Shown here in pieces: positions 1 through 5,891 of a stretch of 24,761 nucleotides of DNA. The stretch spans positions 1-24,761 of the IMG/VR virus record IMGVR_UViG_3300027899_000068, one strand, 5' to 3'. The stretch is from a virus. The first letter of the stretch is position 1, and the number at the start of each line of letters is the position of its first letter. The notes under the pieces were generated by a model. That model was given only the letters and a program-made list of their open reading frames with translations, had not been told where the DNA came from and searched no databases. The position numbers and the translations under genes were made by a program.

Positions 1-5
1 TAAAA

Positions 6-260
6 ATGAAAAGATTTAACTGTAAGCATGGCCCAGTTGATATGATTGAAGATGTTAATGGTTATTGGATAACTTATGATGACTATAATCGAAGTATACT
101 TGACAATAATAAATTAGTTGAAAAATCCTGGAGAGCAAGAGATACCCAAACTTTGGTTAATGAAGAAAAGGTAGAAAAACTACAAAATACTATTGTTGGT
201 TTGTCTATTGGTTTGTTTGCTGCAGTTGTTACATTATTGTTTATTTGGATGAGGAATTGA
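6..260 (+). CDS. Small protein with C-terminal membrane anchor (MKR-F/Y family)
   Basis: Encodes 84 residues of unknown function. The N-terminus has MKRF followed by a GYW-Y motif near residues 19-24, a charged middle, and one hydrophobic membrane segment at about residues 62-81 ending in WMRN, so it looks C-terminally anchored. The same plan (M-K/Q-R-F/Y start, an acidic -GxW- motif, then a C-terminal membrane segment) recurs in the genes at 2691 and 3023, which I take to be paralogues. The window opens with TAA just upstream, probably the stop of the previous gene, so the ribosome-binding site lies partly outside. The next gene starts 1 base after the TGA. Reality of the gene is likely; its role is unknown. 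Confidence 0.8.
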   Translation: MKRFNCKHGPVDMIEDVNGYWITYDDYNRSILDNNKLVEKSWRARDTQTLVNEEKVEKLQNTIVGLSIGLFAAVVTLLFIWMRN

Positions 261-261
261 T

Positions 262-672
262 ATGACTTCGCCAAATAACTCGGGTGATTTATACACAAAT
301 TTAGCTACTACAGGTGCATCAAATATAGATGTTAATGCTATGGGTAGCACTACTAGACCTCTGCCTACAGCAAATGGTTCAAGTTATAACGAAATAAAAC
401 CATTTACTGTTGCTCAAATTAAAGGAGAAATGTTTACTATAGAGAAAACTGATCGAGAATTATTTCCAGAAATGAGTATATTAAATTCTGATGAAATTAA
501 ACGATTTTTAGTTCAATATCTATTAGAGAAAATGATGAAAAGTAATTGTATTGAATTTACTAAACAAAGTAATCCTAATACTATGGATTATACATATAGA
601 GCAAGAATCTTTGCCGTACCAAATGCTGATGTTCAACTAATACGAAAACAAGAAATAAATGAAAACGTATAG
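262..672 (+). CDS. Hypothetical phage protein, 136 aa
   Basis: I do not recognise this protein. The first 45 or so residues are rich in Ser, Thr, Asn and Gly and look disordered. The remainder (about 46-136) looks folded, with an amphipathic helix around residues 76-95 (a DEIKRF-LVQYLLEKMM stretch) and a C-terminal strand-rich part with YRARIFAVP. There is no membrane segment or signal peptide. It follows the anchored protein by 1 base and overlaps the next small gene by 14 bases, so it belongs to the same cotranscribed block. Start ATG at 262 sits downstream of GAGGA at 251-255. Function unknown. Confidence 0.8.
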   Translation: MTSPNNSGDLYTNLATTGASNIDVNAMGSTTRPLPTANGSSYNEIKPFTVAQIKGEMFTIEKTDRELFPEMSILNSDEIKRFLVQYLLEKMMKSNCIEFTKQSNPNTMDYTYRARIFAVPNADVQLIRKQEINENV

Positions 673-835
673 AGCTCGTGATTTAACCAAAGGTCAAGTT
701 ATTATAAACAATGACGAGCAACTTGTTATTGATAGAGTTGATATATCTAGACGAGGTAATATTCTAGTTTGGGTTAATAATAAAATTAACCAAGTTATCC
801 ATTATGATCCAATGGATATTGTTATTTTAAAATAA
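659..835 (+). CDS. Short hypothetical protein, 58 aa
   Basis: ATG at 659 opens a 58-codon frame that ends in TAA at 833-835, overlapping the end of the previous gene by 14 bases. The protein starts MKTYRARDLTKGQ and alternates hydrophobic and polar residues (VIINNDEQLVIDRV, NILVWVNN, DIVIL), suggesting a small all-beta barrel. Lack of any other gene between 673 and 835, the tight overlap and the ordered composition support it. It ends just before promoter P1, so it is the last gene of the first block. No function can be assigned. Confidence 0.7.
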   Translation: MKTYRARDLTKGQVIINNDEQLVIDRVDISRRGNILVWVNNKINQVIHYDPMDIVILK

Positions 836-837
836 AC

Positions 838-870
838 GTTTACATTCCCTGAAAACATGATATAATAGAC
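838..870 (+). promoter_or_regulatory. Early-type promoter P1
   Basis: TTTACA at 839-844 and TATAAT at 861-866, separated by exactly 16 bases and preceded by CG. This is a near-consensus sigma-70 promoter and resembles the GTTTAC...TATAAT pattern of T4 early promoters. The start of transcription is expected near 873. The leader CATAAATTAAAT and a GAGGA ribosome site (888-892) precede the ATG at 899. It is one of five copies in the window. Confidence 0.88.
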
Positions 871-898
871 TCATAAATTAAATTATTGAGGAATTAAA

Positions 899-1153
899 AT
901 GAATAATAAGTTTTTAGAGTTGGCAGAACAGGCAGGATACCAAGAAGGTTTTAGGTTTGCATTAGAAGATTTTGATCTCGAAAAGTTTGCTGAATTGATT
1001 GTGAAGGAATGTGCTAGTATATGTGATAGACTAGAAGACGAGTATTTAAAAGAAAGCGGGTGTCAATTCAAAGATGATGATAATCATCTTATGGGAATGG
1101 GTGCAGGAATATGTTGTAATGAAATATTAGACCATTTTGGAGTTGAAGAATGA
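899..1153 (+). CDS. Phage FAELIVKEC / HFGVE family small protein
   Basis: 84 residues of a small family common in marine phages. It shows the usual landmarks: N-terminal NKFLELAEQAGY, a central EKFAELIVKECA motif at about residues 28-39, and a C-terminal ILDHFGVEE. It is acidic, helical and soluble, with cysteines in the second half (C38, C42, C56, C72, C73). It is the first gene after promoter P1 with a good GAGGA site, and overlaps the next gene, a paralogue, by ATGA. Other copies or partial copies lie at 1150, 5359 (C-terminal motif only) and 6869. Molecular function is not known to me; its position suggests early expression. Confidence 0.85.
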   Translation: MNNKFLELAEQAGYQEGFRFALEDFDLEKFAELIVKECASICDRLEDEYLKESGCQFKDDDNHLMGMGAGICCNEILDHFGVEE

Positions 1154-1416
1154 ACGATAAATTCTTGGAAATATTGTCTAAATCTTCTGGGCGAACTATT
1201 ACTAGACCATACGATGGTTCACTCCTTATCAAATTAGATTTATCAGAATTGGAAAAGTTTGCTGAGTTGATTGTAAAGGAATGTGCCAATGTTGCTGCCG
1301 ATCACGATGCATTGGACATTTATGAAGAAATTAGAGAACATTTTGAGGTGGAAGAATGGTGCGGATCAGTAGCAAGAAATCCGGATAAGAATGCAACGTG
1401 GCATCAAGGTGGTTAA
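1150..1416 (+). CDS. FAELIVKEC / HFGVE family paralogue with C-terminal extension
   Basis: 88 residues. Residues 1-70 match the family of the preceding gene: NDKFLEILSKS at the start, EKFAELIVKECA at about 35-46, and IREHFEVEE at about 61-69. In relatives the frame ends right after this last motif with GAATGA. Here the codon is TGG, and the frame runs on for 19 more residues (W-CGSVARNPDKNATWHQGG) to TAA at 1414-1416. The tail looks like a stop-loss extension, although a genuinely fused short domain is possible. The start overlaps the upstream gene by ATGA. Function unknown. Confidence 0.8.
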   Translation: MNDKFLEILSKSSGRTITRPYDGSLLIKLDLSELEKFAELIVKECANVAADHDALDIYEEIREHFEVEEWCGSVARNPDKNATWHQGG

Positions 1417-1515
1417 GTGTTAATATCATTTGTTATATGGGCTGGGTGGTATTGGAATATGCCAGTATCATATTGGATTACTGCTTTTATATGTTTAATA
1501 TTGGGTGAAGTATGA
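1417..1515 (+). CDS. Micro-membrane protein, 32 aa, GTG start
   Basis: A GTG directly abuts the previous stop codon (TAAGTG) and opens a 32-codon frame ending in TGA at 1513-1515, which overlaps the ATG of the next gene. The product (LISFVIWAGWYWNMP...) is almost entirely hydrophobic and aromatic, consistent with one or two short membrane passes, and ends in LILGEV. Exact abutment at one end and an ATGA junction at the other argue that it is translated by coupling. The non-ATG start and small size keep confidence moderate. Function unknown. Confidence 0.55.
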   Translation: MLISFVIWAGWYWNMPVSYWITAFICLILGEV

Positions 1516-1772
1516 GTAAAGCACTAGCGGTATTATTAGATCTAAAAGAGTCTGCATCTTATTGGTCTGAGTATGATGTGCCCATAGGAATACACGAGCG
1601 TATTGATGAAGCGATACTAGAACTAATTGCCACAAATGAGAAAAATTCACTAATTAAAGTATATACTGATCTTTTAAAAACATTAATAGAAAATAACGGA
1701 GAAGGTTTAAAAGAACTACAAGCCTTTGATCTTGAAACATATAATAAACTAAAAGAGGTTTTCGATCAATAA
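1512..1772 (+). CDS. Hypothetical helical protein, 86 aa
   Basis: 86 residues, predicted mainly helical and acidic, with heptad-like leucines (ALAVLLDLKESA at the start; LIKVYTDLLKTLIENN in the middle; a final LETYNKLKEVFDQ). No metal site, signal peptide or membrane segment is visible. It overlaps the preceding micro-membrane gene by ATGA and is followed by a 44-base gap before the ATT-initiated gene. I do not recognise the family. Confidence 0.75.
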   Translation: MSKALAVLLDLKESASYWSEYDVPIGIHERIDEAILELIATNEKNSLIKVYTDLLKTLIENNGEGLKELQAFDLETYNKLKEVFDQ

Positions 1773-1805
1773 GTAAAGAAATACTGTAGTTTATTTTAAC
1801 CAAGT

Positions 1806-1819
1806 GGAGGTGTATTATT
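1806..1819 (+). promoter_or_regulatory. Strong Shine-Dalgarno site that points to an ATT start codon
   Basis: GGAGG at 1806-1810 is followed by 6 bases and then ATT at 1817-1819. There is no ATG, GTG or TTG in this frame within normal range of the site; the first in-frame ATG is 36 bases further on at 1853, with no ribosome site in front of it. The codons after ATT spell SGGTFDY, which is how this phage family normally begins after Met. A second in-frame ATT at 1814 is too close to the GGAGG. Confidence 0.65.
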
Positions 1820-2113
1820 TCTGGCGGAACTTTTGATTATATCCAATATAGAATGGATCAAACTATCGGTGATATTGAAGATATCATCTTTTATAATGAT
1901 GATAAAACCCTCAATGATTGGGGTGATACCAAAGGTCGTGGTTACAGCGACGAAACCATACAAGAATTTAAACTGGCAGTATGGTATTTAAGACGGGCAG
2001 TAACTTATACTCAAAGAATCGATTGGTTACTTGCCGATGATGATGGTGAAGAAACTTTTCATCAACGATTGAAAAAAGATTTAGAAAAACTGGTGAACCA
2101 TGAAAATATATAA
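1817..2113 (+). CDS. Conserved phage SGG-F-DY family protein, ATT start
   Basis: 98 residues when begun at the ATT at 1817, or 86 from the ATG at 1853. I prefer ATT because the 12 extra residues hold the family signature (M)SGG-F-DY and follow a strong GGAGG. The rest matches a small protein widespread in phages: a YSDETIQEFK segment, a helix with LRRAVTYTQRIDWLLADDDGEE, then FHQRLKKDLEKL. It is acidic and soluble, with no catalytic motif that I can name. The end overlaps the AbrB-like gene by 14 bases. AUU initiation is known for infC, where IF3 controls it; whether that applies here is untested. Confidence 0.75.
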   Translation: MSGGTFDYIQYRMDQTIGDIEDIIFYNDDKTLNDWGDTKGRGYSDETIQEFKLAVWYLRRAVTYTQRIDWLLADDDGEETFHQRLKKDLEKLVNHENI

Positions 2114-2261
2114 AAGTCTTGTTGAAGATTATATAGGTGAACTATTTTTTAAGATTCCAGCCGAACTAATCGAAGAACTTGGTTGGGAAGTTGATGATAA
2201 GATAACTTGGATAGACAATAATGATGGTTCATTTTCACTAAGGAAAAATGATGACAATTGA
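2100..2261 (+). CDS. AbrB/SpoVT-like small protein
   Basis: A 53-residue frame from ATG at 2100 to TGA at 2259-2261. Residues about 16-50 follow the swapped-hairpin AbrB pattern: FKIPAELIEELGWEVDDKITW, then an acidic turn, then GSFSLRK. This matches the IP-E---ELG---GD--- ...L-- layout of AbrB/MazE-type proteins. Such proteins usually bind DNA as dimers or act as antitoxins. No toxin gene is seen next to it, so a phage transcription factor or structural relic are both possible. It overlaps its neighbours by 14 bases on each side. Confidence 0.7.
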   Translation: MKIYKSLVEDYIGELFFKIPAELIEELGWEVDDKITWIDNNDGSFSLRKNDDN

Positions 2262-2400
2262 AGAAGCGAAAGATGTGTTGATAGGAGAACTTCAAGAAGA
2301 AGTCACTAAGTTAAAAAAACTTAATGAACTTTGGGAAGCACGTTTCAATAATATGGAAATCAGATTTAAAAATGCTAGAGGGGATTATCAAAATGGGTGA
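2248..2400 (+). CDS. Short coiled-coil protein, 50 aa
   Basis: Begins with tandem ATGs at 2248 and 2251, overlapping the AbrB-like gene, and ends in TGA at 2398-2400 inside the next gene. The product is highly charged with leucines at heptad spacing (VLIGELQEEVTKLKKLNELWEA), so it probably forms a short coiled coil. Overlaps at both ends support translation as part of the block. No function can be given. Confidence 0.6.
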   Translation: MMTIEEAKDVLIGELQEEVTKLKKLNELWEARFNNMEIRFKNARGDYQNG

Positions 2401-2689
2401 AGAAACACAATTAGTATTAGTAGAATGTATTCAAACATATCGTATGAGATATGTGGTTGAAGTTCCTGCAGGACATTCAGATTGGGCATTGGATACTGTA
2501 TCTTGCGATGAAGCAAAGGAGTTTTCTCAATTATCTCTTGGTGAAACTATTGTATCCCATAGAGTTATAAGTAAAGATGAAGTGTTGAACCTCTGTGATA
2601 AAGATAACGATTACGGTTCTTCTTGGACTGATGAACAAAAATTTGATGTATTTGTCACATCCCTTGATGAAGACCTTATGGAGTATTAA
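2393..2689 (+). CDS. Hypothetical acidic protein, 98 aa
   Basis: The ATG at 2393 is chosen because AGAGGGG at 2377-2383 lies 9 bases upstream; a longer in-frame start at 2324 would sit deep inside the previous gene. The product starts MGEETQLVLVECIQTYRMRYVVEVP and looks like a small alpha/beta fold with a strongly acidic second half (SLDEDLMEY at the end). The segment with VEVP-GH-DWALDTV recalls phage proteins that replace a short repetitive ligand-binding fold, but this is only an impression. It ends one base before the next gene. Confidence 0.75.
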   Translation: MGEETQLVLVECIQTYRMRYVVEVPAGHSDWALDTVSCDEAKEFSQLSLGETIVSHRVISKDEVLNLCDKDNDYGSSWTDEQKFDVFVTSLDEDLMEY

Positions 2690-2690
2690 C

Positions 2691-3026
2691 ATGCAAAGAT
2701 ATAATCAACAATTCGGTAATGTAGGACCAATGATAAAATCTGATGATGGATATTGGTGCAAAAATGAAGATGCCGAAAATATCTTACACTGGAACGAGCA
2801 ATCTTTATTTGATGTTATCAAAGAACGCAATGAAGAAGTTGTCGTGTATCAAGAAGAAATAGCACAAATGCAACAAGATGTTCAAAATCTTGTTGATTGT
2901 TGTGAGGAAGATATAGCAGAACTTAAAATGAGGAATGATAAGTTGTTCAGTTTGTTAGTTATATCAACCGCATTAAATCTTATGGCGATAACTACTATAG
3001 CATTAATTAAGGTAGGAATATTATGA
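2691..3026 (+). CDS. Coiled-coil protein with C-terminal membrane anchor (MKR-F/Y family)
   Basis: 111 residues starting MQRYNQQFG at 2691, one base after the previous stop. Residues 14-24 carry the MI-x-DDGYW signature shared with the gene at 6. Residues about 35-85 form a charged coiled coil (VIKERNEEVVVYQEEIAQMQQ and onward), and residues about 86-109 are hydrophobic, consistent with one membrane pass near the C-terminus. The gene overlaps its paralogue at 3023 by ATGA. The likely topology is a coiled coil in the cytoplasm with a tail in the inner membrane. Function unknown. Confidence 0.8.
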   Translation: MQRYNQQFGNVGPMIKSDDGYWCKNEDAENILHWNEQSLFDVIKERNEEVVVYQEEIAQMQQDVQNLVDCCEEDIAELKMRNDKLFSLLVISTALNLMAITTIALIKVGIL

Positions 3027-3355
3027 AAAGATATAAATCGGGTTTTGCAGGCATGCAAGAATCTGAAGAAGGCAAATGGATCCAGTATTTCTATTTTGCA
3101 TCTGAACAAGAACGAGCCGAAAGATATTTAATGATGTTGAAAGACCAAAGTACTCAACTAAGTTTATTAAAAGAAAAACTTTTAAACTTAACTGAAACTA
3201 ATATACAATGTAAAGAGGCAATTAATAAAATAGAAATTCAAACAAATAAATTAAAAGTTTCTAAATCTGAAAATCTGAAATTTGATTTATTCGTTACATC
3301 TATCACTCTAAATATAGTATGTTTATTATCAATTATTGTGTATTTAACAAAATAA
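3023..3355 (+). CDS. Coiled-coil protein with C-terminal membrane anchor (MKR-F/Y family)
   Basis: 110 residues. It starts MKRYKSGFAGMQ, has an EEGKWIQY signature at about residues 15-22, a long charged coiled coil (about 25-85), and a C-terminal membrane segment (about 87-108). It overlaps the preceding gene by ATGA; both have the same layout, which suggests local duplication, although the coiled-coil sequences have diverged strongly. It is the last gene before promoter P2, whose -35 begins 5 bases after the stop. Function unknown. Confidence 0.8.
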   Translation: MKRYKSGFAGMQESEEGKWIQYFYFASEQERAERYLMMLKDQSTQLSLLKEKLLNLTETNIQCKEAINKIEIQTNKLKVSKSENLKFDLFVTSITLNIVCLLSIIVYLTK

Positions 3356-3358
3356 AAC

Positions 3359-3391
3359 GTTTACATTCCCTGAGATAATGTTATAATAGAC
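3359..3391 (+). promoter_or_regulatory. Early-type promoter P2
   Basis: TTTACA at 3360-3365, 16 bases, TATAAT at 3382-3387, followed by AGACACATAAATTAATT and an AGAGGA ribosome site before ATG 3422. The sequence before and after the core matches P1 closely (CGTTTACATTCCCTGA is shared). Confidence 0.88.
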
Positions 3392-3421
3392 ACATAAATT
3401 AATTAAAGAGGATATAAAAAA

Positions 3422-3583
3422 ATGAAAGGTTCTATTAGATTTATCATGGGATTCATTATGATTTTTGGAGCAGTAGGAGCAGTTGAAAATTCGCCATACA
3501 TTAATGGAATTGTTCCTTTATTTTGGGGAACTTTAGGGTTTGTAATGATGTATTGGGGTGTTACTACTATAAGGAAAAACTAA
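3422..3583 (+). CDS. Small membrane protein, 53 aa
   Basis: First gene after promoter P2, ATG at 3422 with AGAGGA upstream, stop TAA 3581-3583. The product has two hydrophobic helices, about residues 5-21 (FIMGFIMIFGAVGAV) and 30-47, joined by a short ENSPYIN turn, with basic residues at both ends (MKGSIR and IRKN). This suggests a hairpin in the inner membrane with both ends in the cytoplasm. The stop overlaps the next start as TAATG. Function unknown. Confidence 0.75.
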   Translation: MKGSIRFIMGFIMIFGAVGAVENSPYINGIVPLFWGTLGFVMMYWGVTTIRKN

Positions 3584-3741
3584 TGTATCTATTATTAATT
3601 GTGTTGTTTACCGGTCAAATCCAAATATATGAATATCCTAGTGCATCAGATTGTGAATCAGCGTTGATTCAAAAAACCGATGTAGGTAACTACAAAAATA
3701 TTAAAACCGCAGTGTGCGTTAATACAGAAGAGGTAAAATGA
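3583..3741 (+). CDS. Small exported or anchored protein, 52 aa
   Basis: Starts at ATG 3583, which shares its A with the previous TAA (TAATG). An upstream in-frame TTG at 3523 would be buried in the membrane gene and is not used. The first 12 or so residues (MYLLLIVLFTGQ) are hydrophobic, like a signal or anchor, although no basic residue precedes them. The remainder has two cysteines (C23, C47), which could form a disulfide if exported. It ends ATGA into the next gene. Function unknown. Confidence 0.65.
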   Translation: MYLLLIVLFTGQIQIYEYPSASDCESALIQKTDVGNYKNIKTAVCVNTEEVK

Positions 3742-3920
3742 AGAGATTTTTAATAACGATAACAGATTTAATGGTTCTATCATTATCAACAGTGTTTTTT
3801 ATTACATTGTTTATGACCGGTGAAATTTTGATTATGTCTGTAATGGGGATTTTTGTATTAGGGTCTGTGTATGCATATTATAGATCTAGAAAGAAATATC
3901 TATACGGATGTTGCTGTTAA
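3738..3920 (+). CDS. Small membrane protein with Cys-rich end, 60 aa
   Basis: 60 residues with two membrane segments, about residues 9-27 and 30-47, then a basic stretch (YYRSRKKY) and a terminal GCCC. The start overlaps the previous gene as ATGA. The third of three consecutive membrane-protein genes behind promoter P2. The terminal cysteines might bind metal or be modified; this is speculation. The next gene begins 13 bases after the stop. Confidence 0.7.
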   Translation: MKRFLITITDLMVLSLSTVFFITLFMTGEILIMSVMGIFVLGSVYAYYRSRKKYLYGCCC

Positions 3921-3933
3921 TTGGAGATACAAA

Positions 3934-4443
3934 GTGATAATAAAAACAATTTATGTAGATATGGATGGTGTCTTATGTGATTTTAAGAAACGGTTCTATG
4001 AATTATATAAAGATGTTCCTGAAGTAGATTATCCCAGCAAAGGCAAGGAAAAGAAAGAATACAAAAAGAGATTTGGTGAGTTTGTTAAGGATGGTCATTT
4101 TGCTACTTTAGATCCAATGCCAGACTATATCAAAGCAAGTCATTTCTTTTGGTGTTTTGGTGAAAAGTTTAGTATCAAGATATTATCATCCGGTGCTTGT
4201 GAAAAATATCTTGAGGATATATCCAAGCAAAAAGAAAGTTGGTTGGCAGAGTGGGAAGTTACATATCCTGCTATTTTTGTTGCTGGCAAGAAACTTAAAA
4301 AAGAATATGCTACGCCCGATAGTTTACTGATTGATGATACTTTAATTAACGTCTTAGAATGGAGGGATCGAGGTGGACATGCTATCCTACACAAAACTTG
4401 GGCAGAAACACTTATTGAATTTATGGAAATTATTTATGAATGA
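3934..4443 (+). CDS. HAD-family 5'(3')-deoxyribonucleotidase-like protein, GTG start
   Basis: 169 residues. HAD motif I is DMDGVLCDF at residues 9-17, with D9 as nucleophile and D11 as acid/base. A motif II/III area lies around ILSSGA (about 85-90), and KKEYA followed by LLIDDTLIN (about 128-140) supplies the C-terminal acidic pair. This is the layout of NT5C-type nucleotidases, which remove the phosphate from deoxynucleoside monophosphates; phages use them in nucleotide turnover. The GTG at 3934 is chosen because GGAGA (3923-3927) lies 6 bases upstream; an in-frame ATG at 3871 lies inside the preceding gene. It overlaps the next gene by 8 bases. Confidence 0.8.
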   Translation: MIIKTIYVDMDGVLCDFKKRFYELYKDVPEVDYPSKGKEKKEYKKRFGEFVKDGHFATLDPMPDYIKASHFFWCFGEKFSIKILSSGACEKYLEDISKQKESWLAEWEVTYPAIFVAGKKLKKEYATPDSLLIDDTLINVLEWRDRGGHAILHKTWAETLIEFMEIIYE

Positions 4444-4615
4444 AATGACTAAAGAAGAAAAAGAAGTGTATGCTATTTTATTAAAGGAAATATCTATAAA
4501 AATATCTAGCAATAGCAATAGTACCAATTATCATATAGCAAGATTAAGGGATTTCGTTGAGGTAGTTAATCTTAGAATTGAAGGTGCAAATTACAAAAGT
4601 GAATATGATGTGTAA
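4436..4615 (+). CDS. Hypothetical helical protein, 59 aa
   Basis: Starts at ATG 4436, overlapping the nucleotidase end by 8 bases; an upstream ATG at 4373 in the same frame lies well inside that gene and is less likely. The product begins MNEMTKEEKEVYAILLKEI and is mostly helical, with no recognisable motif. It ends TAATG into the next gene. No known function. Confidence 0.65.
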   Translation: MNEMTKEEKEVYAILLKEISIKISSNSNSTNYHIARLRDFVEVVNLRIEGANYKSEYDV

Positions 4616-4842
4616 TGGAAACTCCTAAAGATAAGAGGTTAAGGCAAAAAAATAATCATATTAAACGCCAGTTAGAAATCGCTAAATCTAATGGCGTTCC
4701 TGTCAAAGTTCCTCATAAATTGCACAAGTCCAATGTAATGAATTGTGGCAATCCCAAATGTATTATGTGTAGTAATCCAAGAAAACTCTGGAAAGAATTA
4801 ACTATGCAAGAAAAGAAGTTTCTTGAAGACTCAGGTGAATAG
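4615..4842 (+). CDS. Small Cys-cluster phage protein (NCGNPKCxMCxNPRK family)
   Basis: 75 residues. The N-terminal half is very basic (RLRQKNNHIKRQLE). Residues 43-56 hold NCGNPKCIMCSNPRK, a short C-x4-C-x2-C cluster that I recognise from small phage proteins, followed by W-ELTMQEKKF. With only three cysteines plus histidines H33 and H37 nearby, it may bind zinc. A nucleic-acid-binding role is plausible from the charge but unproven. The start shares a base with the preceding stop (TAATG). Last gene before promoter P3. Confidence 0.75.
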   Translation: METPKDKRLRQKNNHIKRQLEIAKSNGVPVKVPHKLHKSNVMNCGNPKCIMCSNPRKLWKELTMQEKKFLEDSGE

Positions 4843-4849
4843 ATACTTT

Positions 4850-4875
4850 GTGAAAATATTTCACTTAATGTGAAA
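4850..4875. other. Alternating GTGAAA / TTTCAC / GTGAAA hairpin segment
   Basis: GTGAAA (4850-4855), TTTCAC (4859-4864) and GTGAAA (4870-4875) lie in a row. The middle copy can pair with either side, giving two mutually exclusive 6-base-pair hairpins with loops of 3 and 5 bases. It sits 7 bases before the -35 of promoter P3. There is no T-run, so it is not a standard terminator; an operator or weak attenuator is possible. Confidence 0.4.
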
Positions 4876-4881
4876 TAAAAC

Positions 4882-4914
4882 GTTTACATTCTCAGAAAAC
4901 ATGATATAATAGAC
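4882..4914 (+). promoter_or_regulatory. Early-type promoter P3
   Basis: TTTACA at 4883-4888, 16 bases, TATAAT at 4905-4910, then AGACTCATAAATTAAATA and a GAGGA ribosome site before ATG 4947. The leader is almost the same as that of P1. Confidence 0.88.
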
Positions 4915-4946
4915 TCATAAATTAAATAAATGAGGAAATATATATT

Positions 4947-5357
4947 ATGAGAAAATATGAAGAATTTGTAAAAGAAGCAGGACCTTATCCAAAATTAATA
5001 AACAGAGAATACGTATGGTGGGCATATAAACAGGGAGAAAGTAAAGCATTCACTAATATCAGCGAAGCACTGAAGTTTTCTAAAGTAGTAGATATGGTTT
5101 GGGAAAATGAAGATTTATGTCAAGCAAGTATGGACGCAATTAATGAACATAGCCAGAAGATATATGACGCTTGGTATGCTGAATTAAGAAACTCCAAATC
5201 AAGCATCCCTGATAAGGTATTCGATATATTTTTTAAAAAAGCTGAATGGTTTGTCGATGAAGCTGATTATCTTGGCGACAGTAATGATAAGGCAGCAGAA
5301 TTTTTAGAAGAATTTGTTGAGTTTTTTAATAGTGTATATGCTAATTGGTATGAATAA
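4947..5357 (+). CDS. Hypothetical early protein, 136 aa
   Basis: First gene after P3. 136 residues, acidic, rich in Trp, Tyr and Phe (REYVWWAYKQGES near residues 22-34; KKAEWFVDEADYLGD near 91-105; FNSVYANWYE at the end). Predicted mainly helical and soluble. I do not recognise a family. Being the first gene behind a strong early promoter, it may act in host takeover, but that is inference from position only. The next gene starts just after its TAA. Confidence 0.75.
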   Translation: MRKYEEFVKEAGPYPKLINREYVWWAYKQGESKAFTNISEALKFSKVVDMVWENEDLCQASMDAINEHSQKIYDAWYAELRNSKSSIPDKVFDIFFKKAEWFVDEADYLGDSNDKAAEFLEEFVEFFNSVYANWYE

Positions 5358-5358
5358 T

Positions 5359-5622
5359 ATGAAAACTTGTCCTAAGTGCAAAACAGAACTACAAAACCTT
5401 TCCGCAATTGGCGACTATTGCCCTAATAAGGATTGTGATGTAATAGACAACCTTGTACCATTATGGCAACTTACAGGTGACAAACCATACAGTGAAAGAT
5501 ACAATATGTACACACGAGAATCAGTAGTGCAAGAATGTATTGATGTTATTATGAACTGCGGAGATAGGCATCGTAAAGAATACTTTGCCGGACTTTTAAA
5601 AGAGCATTTTGGAATTGAATAA
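5359..5622 (+). CDS. Zinc-ribbon protein with HFGIE tail, 87 aa
   Basis: Start taken at ATG 5359, one base after the previous stop; an in-frame ATG at 5350 (MNNMKTC) is also possible. Residues 4-7 (CPKC) and a second cysteine pair about 15 residues later (YCPNKDC) form a four-cysteine zinc ribbon. The C-terminal part reads VVQECIDVIMNCGDRH...LLKEHFGIE, so it ends with the same motif as the genes at 899, 1150 and 6869. This looks like a zinc ribbon joined to the tail of that family. Function unknown; metal binding is likely. Confidence 0.75.
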   Translation: MKTCPKCKTELQNLSAIGDYCPNKDCDVIDNLVPLWQLTGDKPYSERYNMYTRESVVQECIDVIMNCGDRHRKEYFAGLLKEHFGIE

Positions 5623-5645
5623 TGAATATCTGTAAAGGTTAAACC

Positions 5646-5891
5646 ATGAGAGATAGAAATCCTGCCCAAACAACCAAAATTTGTAACAAGTGTGGGAAGG
5701 TTGGTCTAAGACAATATATTTCATTTAAATTTATTCAACATTATGGTGTTTATTGTGAAATATGTAATTATAAATCTGAAGCAAGTCCAAGTGAGAATTA
5801 TGGTTTACAAGAATGGATTAATGCAAAAGAACTAAAAGAAACTCCTGAGCAGATGATTACTAGGATTAATGAAAGTCTTAAAGGTAAATGA
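5646..5891 (+). CDS. Lar-like zinc-ribbon protein
   Basis: 81 residues. CNKCGKVG near residues 13-20 and CEICNYKSEA near 37-46 give a C-x2-C ... C-x2-C zinc ribbon, followed by a YGLQEWI helix and a helical tail. The spacing and the -A--WN-like ending recall Lar (restriction alleviation) proteins and related phage zinc ribbons. Lar in Rac prophage lowers type I restriction, but this family is broad and used loosely, so an anti-restriction role here is only a possibility. It overlaps the next gene by ATGA. Confidence 0.7.
   Translation: MRDRNPAQTTKICNKCGKVGLRQYISFKFIQHYGVYCEICNYKSEASPSENYGLQEWINAKELKETPEQMITRINESLKGK

Noticed and set aside
1354-1386. Ten-codon frame MVRISSKKSG overlapping the extended FAELI paralogue
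   Set aside because: Very short and without support; it may be a trace of the ancestral ATGA junction but cannot be called a gene.
3523-3582. TTG start for the small exported protein
   Set aside because: It lies inside the preceding membrane gene; the TAATG junction at 3583 gives a natural start.
5623-5643. Tiny frame MNICKG after the zinc-ribbon gene
   Set aside because: Only six codons, with no sign beyond a start codon next to a stop.
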